Assembly (NCBI GenBank): GCA_964423875.1 | Contig: CAYRGS010000001.1 | Coordinates: forward strand, 49,715-113,714 | Direction of reading: 5' to 3' | DNA from: CAYRGS01 sp964423875 | GTDB taxonomy: Bacteria; UBA8248; JACPRG01; G963555815 | Length of the DNA stretch: 64,000 nt | Part shown: one piece after another, positions 27,349-35,867 of the stretch | How positions within the stretch are numbered: position 1 is the first letter of the stretch | Layout of the letters: each line of letters starts with the position of its first letter | Notes under the pieces: generated by a model | Database searches by the model: none | What the model was told of the DNA's origin: nothing | What the model saw: only the letters and a program-made list of their open reading frames with translations | Made by a program: the position numbers and the translations under genes

Positions 27349-28272
27349 TTAGTCGCGTTTCCCTGGACGGTGAACATCGAAACAGCCGATCGCCGCGAGA
27401 AGTGCCCGGGTGACGCGGAGCAGAAAGTTGTAATCGAGTGTATCGGGCGTGTCCGTTGGTTGGTGGTAATGAGGGTTTCTCAAAGGAACTGTATCAGTTA
27501 GCATCAAGGCGGGATAGCCTTGGTCCCAGAAGGGTGCGTGATCGCTCCACCGTGTCATCGGGAGAATGCGGCCGCTGAATGGGGTTTGATATGAAACGGT
27601 TGTTAGCTCGGGAACGTGGTCTTTGGCCGCCTTTCCGAAGTGCCACATCAGGTCGCGGCTGCGCCGGTTTCCGACAATACACAGGAACGTCCCGGCGTCC
27701 GGGACTGGGATCGCGGTGCGCAGGGGAACCCGCTGGCTTCCGAACCGGGCGTCGGTGTACCCCACCGATTCGAGGATGTAGACCCCCGCATACTTCCGTC
27801 CACTTCGGCGGGCGTCCTTCGCGAAGCGCCGGCTCCCGTGGCGGAACCGGCCGTCTGTTCTATGTTGTGGCTCCTCCAGTGTGAAACCCACGAATTCGAC
27901 CGGCTTGCTGATTGGGGTTGTGCTCAGGGCCTTGGCAACAGCCAGAAGAGCCGCCACCCCGCTGGCGTTATCATCCGCGCCGGGGGTTCCCGCCATCCCG
28001 TCGTAATGCGCCCCGACTAGGAGGGCGGGTTGGTCATCCTCGTGTCCCGGTCGGGAGGCGGCGACATTGAAGAAGGTTCTGCCCCGATAACGGAACGGTC
28101 GCCGCTCGGCCGAGAGGCCGAGCTCCGTGAGAAGATGGATGAGGTGCTCGCCGGTTTCCTCCAACGCTTCAGGGTTGAGTCGTCCGTGGCGAAATCCCGA
28201 GAACTCCGCCACCCAACGACGGAGGTCTTCTTCTCGTACCCGCGCCAGAAGCTCTAGTGGGAAGGTGCTCAT
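27349..28272 (-). CDS. M28 family zinc aminopeptidase
   Basis: The 307-residue protein has zinc site residues His89 and Asp91 (VGAHYDGM), the bridging Asp in GADDNASG (101) and the catalytic Glu pair (TLEEPQH, 133-134). A late DHAPFWDQGYPALMLTDT supplies the final Asp/His region. No signal peptide is seen. It is transcribed just ahead of the M24 gene, making a small peptide- or amide-hydrolase pair. Confidence 0.9.
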   Translation of the reverse strand: MSTFPLELLARVREEDLRRWVAEFSGFRHGRLNPEALEETGEHLIHLLTELGLSAERRPFRYRGRTFFNVAASRPGHEDDQPALLVGAHYDGMAGTPGADDNASGVAALLAVAKALSTTPISKPVEFVGFTLEEPQHRTDGRFRHGSRRFAKDARRSGRKYAGVYILESVGYTDARFGSQRVPLRTAIPVPDAGTFLCIVGNRRSRDLMWHFGKAAKDHVPELTTVSYQTPFSGRILPMTRWSDHAPFWDQGYPALMLTDTVPLRNPHYHQPTDTPDTLDYNFLLRVTRALLAAIGCFDVHRPGKRD

Positions 28273-28501
28273 TCGCTTGCCCCCTTTGGAAAATCGGTTT
28301 CCCTCAGAAGAAGGACTTTAGCGCAACGCGACACGGCCGGAAACCTGGCCCGGATGGAGGCTTGCCGGGTCGGCATGGATCCCGACGCAAACGAGGAGGA
28401 GTTCCGTTTGGGACAGGCGTTTCCGGCCAGCGAGCGCACTCCGATTGATTGATTCTTTTCCGGCCGAGAGGTAGCATTATGGCTTGATTCGGGGGAGCAT
28501 T

Positions 28502-29557
28502 GTGGACGAAACCGCCCTGTGGCCGGCTTTGCGGGAGTATTGGCACCCGGTTTGTTGGTCGAAGGAGGCGACGGACAAGCCCCTGGCCGTCAAGCTGCTG
28601 GACGAGAAAATCGTCGTCTGCCGGATTGCCGGTCAGGTGCGGGCCTATCAGGACCTCTGCATCCACCGGGGGACCCCGCTCTCCCTCGGCTGGGTGGAGG
28701 GGGAGACCCTCGTCTGCGCCTATCACGGCTGGGCGTATGAGGCGGGCGGAAAATGCGTCCGCATCCCATCCGTTCCGCCGGGTCACCCCATCCCCAGGAA
28801 GGCCTGTCTCACGCCTTACCCCGCCGAGGAGGCCCACGGCCTGGTGTGGGTCTGTCTTTCCGAAGCGCCGCGCGCGCCCATCCCGGCCTTCCCGGCCCAC
28901 GACGACCCGGACTACCGGATCTTTTTCCGGCAGCGAAAGTTCTGGAAGTGCAGCGCCGCCCGGTCGATTGAAAACTTCATCGATTTCGGCCACTTTCCCT
29001 GGGTGCACGAGGGGATCCTGGGGGACCGCGAACATACAGAGGTCTCGCTCGTGGATATCCGGCGGGAAGGGGAGTCCCTCCGGTTCGAGCTTCAAAACAT
29101 CCCCGACGGACTGCACCACCTCCCCCATGTGCGGAACTACCGTGTGACCCGGCCGTTCACCATCTACCAATGGAAGGTCGAGGAGAACGGGGACACGGAG
29201 GTGTTCTTCTATCCGGTGACGCCCCACTCCATCAACGAGAGCACGCGGTACGAGCTGGTTGGGCGGAACTACAACCTGGACGCCCCGGAAATCAGGCACG
29301 GCCCGGTCTGGGTGGAGCAGTACGACATGTGGATGGAGGACGCGGAGGGAAAGCGGGACGACGGCCTCGAGATCCCGGCGGCCGTCAGGACCATGGACAC
29401 CATCGCCGATCAGGACGAGCCCATCGTCGAGAACCAACGCCCCTGGGAGCTGCCCCTGGACTTGGCCGAAGAGTTCCACCTCAAAGGCCCGGACGCCGTG
29501 GCCCTGGCCTACCGGCGGTTCATGCGGGAACTGGGGGTGGAGGTGGACTCGGGGTAG
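28502..29557 (+). CDS. Rieske [2Fe-2S] ring-hydroxylating oxygenase, paralogue 3
   Basis: This 351-residue protein is the most divergent of the three Rieske oxygenases here. Cluster ligands lie in LCIHRGTPLSLG and CAYHGWAYE; the iron site is in ENFIDFGHFPWVHEG. GTG at 28502 is chosen because GGGGGAG lies about five bases upstream; a TTG at 28484 in the same frame has no ribosome site. It heads a forward cluster with an ABC importer, two SDRs and a UbiD decarboxylase, which points to uptake and oxidation of one aromatic-type substrate. Confidence 0.92.
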   Translation: MDETALWPALREYWHPVCWSKEATDKPLAVKLLDEKIVVCRIAGQVRAYQDLCIHRGTPLSLGWVEGETLVCAYHGWAYEAGGKCVRIPSVPPGHPIPRKACLTPYPAEEAHGLVWVCLSEAPRAPIPAFPAHDDPDYRIFFRQRKFWKCSAARSIENFIDFGHFPWVHEGILGDREHTEVSLVDIRREGESLRFELQNIPDGLHHLPHVRNYRVTRPFTIYQWKVEENGDTEVFFYPVTPHSINESTRYELVGRNYNLDAPEIRHGPVWVEQYDMWMEDAEGKRDDGLEIPAAVRTMDTIADQDEPIVENQRPWELPLDLAEEFHLKGPDAVALAYRRFMRELGVEVDSG

Positions 29558-29647
29558 GCATGGAGGAAGAGCCGATCCTCCGAATTGCATGTACAATCCC
29601 GGGAGACATCGACAAAGAGATCCCGGCTGAAGAGAAAAGGTGTGTTC

Positions 29648-30475
29648 ATGGTGGCCGCAGGCGCAGCGTCTCTGATTGATTGCCGCCGGATCTGCAAGGT
29701 TTTCGAAGGCCGCACCAGTTCTGTCACGGCGTTGGACGGCATGGACTTCGAAATCGCCGAGGGTGAGCTTCTCACAATTGTGGGACCGAGCGGCTGCGGG
29801 AAAAGCACCCTCCTCCGGCTCATTGCGGGCCTCATCCCGATCACCTCGGGCGAGATCAGCCTGAACGGCCGCTCCGTCGAGGAGTCCGAGGCGGACATCG
29901 GTTTTGTCTTCCAGCAGGCGACGCTCCTTCCGTGGCGAAGCGTGTTCGAAAACGTCATGCTGACGGCCGAGGTCTGCCGGCTCCCGATGACCCAGGCGGC
30001 CGAACGCACCCGGGACCTGCTTCACCTCACGGGGCTCGACGGTTTTGAGCGGGCCTACCCGCACGAGCTGTCGGGCGGCATGCAGCAGCGCGTCGCGCTG
30101 GCGCGGGCGCTTCTCAGCGACCCCCCGATTCTTCTGATGGATGAGCCCTTCGGGGCCCTCGACGCCCTGACGCGGGACCGTATGCAGTTCGTCCTGTTGC
30201 GAATCTGGGAAGAGACGCGGACGACGATTTTGTTCATCACCCACAGCATTCCGGAGGCCATCCTCCTGGCTGAGCGGGTTGTGGTCATGACGGCCAGGCC
30301 CGGAAAGGTCATGGACATTCTCCCGGTGAATCTGGATCGGCCTCGAAGCTTGAAGACCAAAACGGCGGACGCCTTCAAGGCGATGGAAGTGAAAATTGGT
30401 TCGATGCTCGGCCTCGAAGATCCCGAGGCTGAGCCTGGCATAGAAGCTGCGACTAGCAAGGAGCGGTTTTCTTAA
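29648..30475 (+). CDS. NitT/TauT-type ABC transporter ATP-binding protein
   Basis: The 275-residue ATPase has Walker A GPSGCGKST at residues 46-54, signature LSGGMQQRV and Walker B ILLMDEPFGALD. The ATG at 29648 is preceded by GAAAAGG; the longer frame upstream is unlikely. It energises import through the permease at 31563 and the binding protein at 30533, the three genes being adjacent and co-oriented. SsuB/TauB-like proteins move sulfonates, but the family also imports nitrate, pyrimidine precursors, riboflavin and aromatic acids. Confidence 0.93.
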   Translation: MVAAGAASLIDCRRICKVFEGRTSSVTALDGMDFEIAEGELLTIVGPSGCGKSTLLRLIAGLIPITSGEISLNGRSVEESEADIGFVFQQATLLPWRSVFENVMLTAEVCRLPMTQAAERTRDLLHLTGLDGFERAYPHELSGGMQQRVALARALLSDPPILLMDEPFGALDALTRDRMQFVLLRIWEETRTTILFITHSIPEAILLAERVVVMTARPGKVMDILPVNLDRPRSLKTKTADAFKAMEVKIGSMLGLEDPEAEPGIEAATSKERFS

Positions 30476-30532
30476 TTTTCGCGGAGTGCGGGCGCTGACG
30501 CCCGGCTAACCCCCAATCGAGGGAGAACAAAC

Positions 30533-31555
30533 ATGGAGAGAGTGACAGTCGGTCGAGGGCGTTTTCTGGCGGCAGTTTTGGTGGTTTGCGGTTTGGCTCT
30601 GTCCGGGTTCGCTCTGGGGTCCGCCGGGGCCGCCGACCGGACGCTGACGACGAACTGGATTCCGGAGGGAACAGCCGCGCCCGTTTTCCACGCGCTGAAT
30701 CAGGGCTGGTTCAAGGAAGAAGGAATCAACCTGAAAATCATCCGGGGCTACGGGTCGAACAAGACGGCGGGCGAGGTGGCCGCGGGAAAGACGGAGTTTG
30801 GCTACGGTGACACGGCTGCCATCGTCCTGACCCGGGCGAAGGGCGGAACCACCAAGGCCATCGGGGAGTTCATGACCAGTAGCCCGGTGGGTGTCGGCGC
30901 CTTGGAGCCGATTCGTCTCAGCCACCCGAAGGACCTGGAAGGGAAGAGCATTGGCCTTTCGGCCTTCACGATTACGCGGCAGCTTCTTCCCATTATGATG
31001 GCCAAGAACGGGGCGGACTTCTCCACCATGCGGATTATCACTGTCCAGCCCGGCGTGGGTCACTCGCAGTTCCTCGCGGGCAAGTTTCAGGTCTCGGATA
31101 TGTGGGAGGCCAGCACGAAGGAAATCTCCGACATCAAAGCCAAAGCCAGGGGAAAGGTGCTCAGCTTCATGCCTTTCCGGAAATTCGGCCTCGACATCTA
31201 CAGCCTGACGTTCTGGGCGAACGAGGCGAGGCTTAAGAATGACGCAAAGGTTGTCCGAAGCTTCCTCAAGGCGGCGTATCGGGGGTTCTGGGCGACCCGA
31301 AAGGACCGCGGGGCGGCCTACAAGAGCTTAATGAAGGCCCACCCAGTCTTGGACAAGAAGGTCACCCGCTTGCAAATTGACACCCTGGTGGAAAGCATGA
31401 TCGAGTGGGATCGGTGGGAGAAGGATGGGGCCGGAAATATAAAGGCGGCCAAGATGGCGCTGACCCTCGAAACCATCAGTAAAGGGTTCAAGGTCAAGGC
31501 GGCGCTGAAGGTGCAAGACCTTTACACAAACGATTTCCTGCCTGGAAAGATGTAA
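30533..31555 (+). CDS. ABC transporter substrate-binding protein (SsuA/TauA/NMT1 family)
   Basis: The 340-residue exported binding protein has an N-terminal signal peptide with a hydrophobic stretch around residues 10-32 and a probable cleavage after SAGA. The mature region begins LTTNWIPEGTAAPVFHAL and includes EEGINLKIIRGYGSNKTAGEV, typical of NMT1/SsuA-type proteins. Ribosome site GAGGGAG precedes the ATG. The C-terminal LYTNDFLPGKM matches the orphan tail at 6293-6415, so the genome had, or has, a related transporter. Confidence 0.93.
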   Translation: MERVTVGRGRFLAAVLVVCGLALSGFALGSAGAADRTLTTNWIPEGTAAPVFHALNQGWFKEEGINLKIIRGYGSNKTAGEVAAGKTEFGYGDTAAIVLTRAKGGTTKAIGEFMTSSPVGVGALEPIRLSHPKDLEGKSIGLSAFTITRQLLPIMMAKNGADFSTMRIITVQPGVGHSQFLAGKFQVSDMWEASTKEISDIKAKARGKVLSFMPFRKFGLDIYSLTFWANEARLKNDAKVVRSFLKAAYRGFWATRKDRGAAYKSLMKAHPVLDKKVTRLQIDTLVESMIEWDRWEKDGAGNIKAAKMALTLETISKGFKVKAALKVQDLYTNDFLPGKM

Positions 31556-31562
31556 TCGCGCA

Positions 31563-32435
31563 GTGGCACGAGACCAGACTGAACACAGAACTGTGGTGAC
31601 CACCGAGGGGAGGGGGGAGGGGGAGGCCTCTCCCCCCTCCCCCGCGGCGCTCCGCGCGTCCGGGAAGGAAGTTGCGGGCGGGAAGGCGAAGGCGGTCTTG
31701 CGGGGGTCCGTCCCCGGGATCGTTATGTGGGGGGGGCTGTTCGTTATCTGGGAGGTGAGTAGCCGCTCCGGCCTGCCTGAATACATCCTCCCGAGCCCCA
31801 CGAACATCGTCCTCGCGCTGATCGAGTTTTTCCCGTACCTCCTCGAGAATCTCCAGGTGACCATGATCGAGACGCTGGTCGGGTTCGTCTGGGGGGTGGT
31901 TGGAGGGGTGGGCCTCGCCGTCGGAATCGGGTACTCGATATTCTTGCGCAAGGGGCTTTACCCGATGCTGATCGCCTTCCAGGCGGTCCCCAAGGTGGCC
32001 ATCGCGCCGGTGCTGACGGTGTGGTTCGGGATGGGGTTGATGCCGAAGTTCGTGATGGCTTTCTTTATCGCGTTTTTCCCCATCGTCGTCAACGCCCTCT
32101 CGGGGTTGACGGACGTTCCCAAGAACATGGTCGAGCTGGTCCAGGTGATGCGGGCGTCCCCGGCTCAGATCTTCTGGAAGATCCGGCTGCCCTACTCCCT
32201 GCCCTACATTTTCGACGGGGCCAAGATCGCCCTGCCCCTCGCCATCATCGGCGCCATCATCGGGGAGTTCGTCGGAGCGGAGCACGGCCTGGGCAACGTC
32301 ATCCTGATCACCAGCAGCCAGCTCAACATGGCGATCCTGTTCGCCGCCCTAGTCATGCTCACCGTCATGTCCCTGATCCTGTTCGGCCTTCTCGTCTGGG
32401 CGGAGAAGGTGGTCGTCTGGTGGCGGGGGCTGTAA
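31563..32435 (+). CDS. NitT/TauT-type ABC transporter permease
   Basis: The 290-residue membrane protein has about six transmembrane segments and the EAA-type cytoplasmic loop that contacts the ATPase (VQVMRASPAQIFWKIRLP). The GTG start lies seven bases after the binding-protein stop, so the two genes are translationally close. The N-terminus (about residues 1-50) is a charged, Pro/Ala-rich tail with low complexity before the first membrane span. Forms one importer with the preceding two genes. Confidence 0.92.
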   Translation: MARDQTEHRTVVTTEGRGEGEASPPSPAALRASGKEVAGGKAKAVLRGSVPGIVMWGGLFVIWEVSSRSGLPEYILPSPTNIVLALIEFFPYLLENLQVTMIETLVGFVWGVVGGVGLAVGIGYSIFLRKGLYPMLIAFQAVPKVAIAPVLTVWFGMGLMPKFVMAFFIAFFPIVVNALSGLTDVPKNMVELVQVMRASPAQIFWKIRLPYSLPYIFDGAKIALPLAIIGAIIGEFVGAEHGLGNVILITSSQLNMAILFAALVMLTVMSLILFGLLVWAEKVVVWWRGL

Positions 32436-32468
32436 GGGGCGGAGTGAAACTTGAGAGGGTGTTGAGGC

Positions 32469-33227
32469 ATGTTGCTTCAAGACAAAGCGATCATCGTGAC
32501 CGGCGCGGCGCGCGGAATCGGGAAGGTCTACGCCAGGGGCATTGCCGAGGCGGGGGGCAAAGTCGCCGTCTCGGATATCCTGGACGGCGAGGAGACCGTC
32601 GAGGAGATCCGCGGGGCGGGCGGGGAGGCGATGTACGTCCGCGCGGACGTCTCGGACGAGAAAAGCGTCGAGGCCCTGGCTGAGGCCGTACACTCCCGGT
32701 TCGGCCGGATCGACGGCCTTGTGAACAACGCGGCGATCTTCGCCGATGTCCGGTATTGCCCGTTCGACGAGATAACTGTCGAGGAGTGGGACGCTGTCAT
32801 GGCTGTCAACGTCAAGGGCGTCTGGCTAGCCTCGAAGGCGGTCTATCCCTACATGAAATCCCAGGGGTCTGGGAAGATCGTGAATATCGCGTCTGGCACG
32901 CCCTTTAAGGGCAACCCCAACTTTGCCCATTACACCGTGTCCAAAGGTGCGGTGGTGACCCTCACCCGTGTCCTGGCCCGCTCGATGGGGGAGGACGGCA
33001 TCTCTGTGAACTGTGTGGGACCCGGACTGACGCGAAGCGAAAGCCTCAAGGAGGCCCGGGGGGAAGAACTCGACGAGGAAGAGGCGCACATGCTACACAC
33101 CCGCGCAATCCCCCGAAGCGAGATACCAGATGACCTGGTGGGAACCATTGTGTTCTTCCTGTCTGAGGGGGCCGACTTCATCGCCGGCCAGACCCTCATG
33201 GTGGACGGTGGGTCTTATATGAAGTGA
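32469..33227 (+). CDS. Short-chain dehydrogenase/reductase, tandem copy 1
   Basis: The 252-residue classical SDR has cofactor loop TGAARGIG (residues 11-18), VNNAAIF, a Ser region (NIASGTPFKG) and the catalytic YTVSK. It lies 33 bases after the permease gene in the same direction. Together with its tandem paralogue at 33467 it probably oxidises an alcohol or dihydrodiol produced by the Rieske oxygenase. The first cofactor-discriminating acidic residue is in VSDILDGE, consistent with NAD preference. Confidence 0.93.
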   Translation: MLLQDKAIIVTGAARGIGKVYARGIAEAGGKVAVSDILDGEETVEEIRGAGGEAMYVRADVSDEKSVEALAEAVHSRFGRIDGLVNNAAIFADVRYCPFDEITVEEWDAVMAVNVKGVWLASKAVYPYMKSQGSGKIVNIASGTPFKGNPNFAHYTVSKGAVVTLTRVLARSMGEDGISVNCVGPGLTRSESLKEARGEELDEEEAHMLHTRAIPRSEIPDDLVGTIVFFLSEGADFIAGQTLMVDGGSYMK

Positions 33228-33466
33228 GGCGGTGCGTCCATCGTTTCACGTTATCAGATTGGATTAGGCGATCACGGACCCGCCCGTCGGCGCGCGGCGG
33301 GTAGCGTCTGTAGGAACGAAGGTGGGTAAGATGACCCACTCTACCTGTTTGGAAAGACTTGCCTTTCACCGACTGGTGGGCCGGGTATCTCGTCCGGCTG
33401 GAAAAGACAATTCAAGTTTCGAAATGTAGAGCGATTCACAAGAGATTATAGGTGGAGGTATAGACT
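33228..33466. other. Intergenic space between the two SDR genes
   Basis: The 239 bases hold no gene. A short imperfect hairpin (gtgggt aagatg acccac, 33322-33339) is present but lacks a T tract. The second SDR may therefore have its own promoter here. Confidence 0.4.
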
Positions 33467-34240
33467 GTGCAGCTCGAAGACAAAATCATCATTGTAACTG
33501 GCGCGGCGCGTGGGATTGGGAAGGCGTATGCCAAGGGAATCGCCGCCGAGGGCGGGAAGATCGTCGTCTCCGACATCCTTGACGGCGAAGGGACCGTGGA
33601 GGAGATCCGCAACGCGGGTGGAGAGGGGATCTACGTGAAGGCCGACGTGACCGATGAGAAGAGCGTCGAAGCCCTCACCAAGGCCGCCCAAGAGAAGTTC
33701 GGCCGGATCGACGGACTTCTCAACAACGCCGCCTACTTCGCGGACATGCGGTACGCGGCGTTCGACGAAGTCACCGTCGAGGAATGGGACAAGATGATGG
33801 CCGTCAACGTCAAGGGCGCTTGGCTGGCTTCGAGGGCGGTTTATCCCTACCTGAAGGGCCGCGAGCCGGGCGGTCCGGGGCTGGGGAAGATCATCAACAT
33901 CACCTCGGGCGTCCCGTTCAAGGGCGCGCCGGTCTTCGCCCACTACACCGTCTCGAAAGGGGCCGTGATCACCCTCACGCGCGTCCTCGCTCGGTCGATG
34001 GGGAAAGACGGGATCTGCGTCAACGCCATTGGCCCGGGGCTGACGCGGAGCGAAAGTCTTGTCGCGGCCCGGGGCGAGTTGATCGACCAGGACGAGGCCG
34101 CCCAGATCCCGGGCCGGGCCATTCCCCGCAGCCAGATTCCAGAGGACATCGTCGGCGCCGTCGTCTTCCTCCTCTCCGACGCCGCGGACTTCATCACCGG
34201 CCAAACCCTGCTGGTGGACGGCGGCTCGTACATGAATTGA
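33467..34240 (+). CDS. Short-chain dehydrogenase/reductase, tandem copy 2
   Basis: The 257-residue SDR is a clear paralogue of the preceding gene, with an identical TGAARGIGK loop, VSDILDGE and YTVSKGAV. The C-terminal DAADFITGQTLLVDGGSYM is the usual SDR ending. A five-residue insert (EPGGPG region, about residue 137) distinguishes it from copy 1. GTG start with GGTGGAGG upstream. The pair probably arose by tandem duplication and may have divided substrates or stereochemistry. Confidence 0.93.
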   Translation: MQLEDKIIIVTGAARGIGKAYAKGIAAEGGKIVVSDILDGEGTVEEIRNAGGEGIYVKADVTDEKSVEALTKAAQEKFGRIDGLLNNAAYFADMRYAAFDEVTVEEWDKMMAVNVKGAWLASRAVYPYLKGREPGGPGLGKIINITSGVPFKGAPVFAHYTVSKGAVITLTRVLARSMGKDGICVNAIGPGLTRSESLVAARGELIDQDEAAQIPGRAIPRSQIPEDIVGAVVFLLSDAADFITGQTLLVDGGSYMN

Positions 34241-34304
34241 CCTTGCTGTGTGAACCTTGAGGTCCGGCCGTCTCCCGGCCAACCGGAAAAAAGGGAGTCA
34301 AACC

Positions 34305-35696
34305 ATGAACGGTAAAAACGGCGGGCGCGCCGCGATGAGCGGCCGAATCCCCTACCGGGACATGCGCGGCCTGCTGGATCACCTGGAGGCGAACGGGGAG
34401 TTGCTCCGGATCAAAAAGCCTGTCCCTCCCAAATACATGCACACCCTTCTCTCCAAGTCCGATCAGGCCGTCCTCTTCGAGAACGTCGCGGACTACGGCA
34501 TGTCCGTTGTCGGCGGGCTGATTGGGTCCCGGAGGCGTCTGGCCCTGGGCCTGGCCAGCGACGAGAAGGTCCTGGGCCGGGTCTTCATGGACGCTCTGGA
34601 GCGCCCGATTCCCGCCGAAATCGTTCCGGACGGTCCCGTCCAAGAGGTCGTGAAAGTGGGGGACGAAGTGGACCTGACGGAGATCCCCATCCCCTTCCAG
34701 CACCGAAAGGACGGCGGCCCGTACATCTCCGCCGGGATCGCCGTCTGCAAGGATGAAGAGGGGCGCCGCAACGTCGGCTGCTATCGCCTGATGTACCGCA
34801 CGCCCAACGAGACGGGGATCGACCTGGTGTCGCCCTCGGACATGCGGTTCACGTATCAGCGGGCGCTCGACCGCGGGGAGCCGCTTCCCATCGCCATCGC
34901 CCTCGGGACGGGCATTCCCGAGATCCTTTCCGCCGCCTACAAGGCCCCCCCGGGGTTCGACGAGTTCGCGGTGGCGGGGGGCCTTTACGGCGAGCCCGTC
35001 CGGCTGACGAAGTGCGCCACCCTGGACCTGGAAGTTCCGGCCTCGGCCGAGATCGTCCTGGAAGGGGAGATCTCCGCCGACGGCTGGACCATCGACGAGG
35101 GCCGGTACGGGGACTTTACGGGGCACCAGTGCTCGATACGCTGGAACCCGGTGTTCAAGGTCAAGGCGATCACCCACAGAAAGGACCCCATCTTCCAGAC
35201 TGTTTTCATGCCCTGGGAGAATGACTGGCTGGAGGCGCCGCCCATGGAGGCGGCCGGCTGGCGGGCGCTGCGGGAGGCGAGCGTCCAGACGACGGCGGTC
35301 TACTCGACCCCGGCGAGCTGCTGCTACTGGCACCTGTTCGCGTCCATTAAAAAGCGCCCGGGCGAGGGCAAGAACGCCCTGCTGGCGCTCATGGCCCTGC
35401 ACGCTGTCAAGCTGGTCATCGTCACCGATGACGACGTGGACATCACCGACTGGATGGATCTCGAGCGGGCGCTGGCCTTCCGGGTGCGGCCGGACGAGGA
35501 CGTGATCATCGTCTCGGGCGCGCGCGGCAAGCACCTGGACCCCACCCTCAGGGCCTCGCAGCTCCCCAAGGGCTCGCTGCCCACCACGTCCAAGATGGGG
35601 ATCGACGCCACCATCCCGGAAGGCGTAGACCGTTCGGAATACGAGCTTCTGGAATACCCGTTCCTGGATGAGGTCAGGTTGGAGGATTATCTATAG
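34305..35696 (+). CDS. UbiD family decarboxylase, copy 2
   Basis: The 463-residue prFMN-dependent decarboxylase family protein is intact. Typical blocks are YRDMRGLLDHLEANGELLRI, DEGRYGDFTGHQ, ITHRKDPIFQT and a late SKMGIDATIPEG. Start at ATG 34305, preceded by GGGAG; the in-frame ATG at 34257 lacks such a site. It is the last gene of the forward importer-Rieske-SDR cluster and is followed by two strong hairpins. UbiX is not in the window and must be supplied elsewhere. Confidence 0.92.
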   Translation: MNGKNGGRAAMSGRIPYRDMRGLLDHLEANGELLRIKKPVPPKYMHTLLSKSDQAVLFENVADYGMSVVGGLIGSRRRLALGLASDEKVLGRVFMDALERPIPAEIVPDGPVQEVVKVGDEVDLTEIPIPFQHRKDGGPYISAGIAVCKDEEGRRNVGCYRLMYRTPNETGIDLVSPSDMRFTYQRALDRGEPLPIAIALGTGIPEILSAAYKAPPGFDEFAVAGGLYGEPVRLTKCATLDLEVPASAEIVLEGEISADGWTIDEGRYGDFTGHQCSIRWNPVFKVKAITHRKDPIFQTVFMPWENDWLEAPPMEAAGWRALREASVQTTAVYSTPASCCYWHLFASIKKRPGEGKNALLALMALHAVKLVIVTDDDVDITDWMDLERALAFRVRPDEDVIIVSGARGKHLDPTLRASQLPKGSLPTTSKMGIDATIPEGVDRSEYELLEYPFLDEVRLEDYL

Positions 35697-35723
35697 GCCG
35701 GATTTTGGATGAATTCGGGAATT

Positions 35724-35750
35724 GTAGGCCGGGCAGGATGCCCGGCCTAC
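35724..35750. terminator. 12-bp stem hairpin between convergent genes
   Basis: gtaggccgggca and its exact reverse complement are separated by three bases. It lies after the UbiD stop and before the convergent sulfurtransferase, so it can end transcription from either side. It lacks a T tract and may instead be a dispersed extragenic palindrome. Confidence 0.6.
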
Positions 35751-35784
35751 CGAGGTCATCGGATGGTGATTCATCCGCTGGGGT

Positions 35785-35807
35785 AGGGCGGGCATCTTGC
35801 CCGCCCT
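35785..35807 (+). terminator. 10-bp stem hairpin with T-rich tail
   Basis: agggcgggca / tgcccgccct with a three-base loop is followed by gtttcttt. A likely Rho-independent terminator of the UbiD cluster; being symmetric it could also serve the convergent gene. Confidence 0.65.
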
Positions 35808-35867
35808 GTTTCTTTCAGTCGTAACAGCGATCCTGTTGTTGCCCGTCCGGCCGCGCGCGCCTGCAAT

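Noticed and set aside
28304..30244. Very long minus-strand frame (646 codons) opposite Rieske 3 and the ABC ATPase
   Set aside because: No domain similarity, biased composition, and the plus strand carries clear Rieske and Walker motifs.
35724..35807. Paired hairpins as a CRISPR-like repeat
   Set aside because: Only two related palindromes, with no regular spacing, no unique spacers and no cas genes.
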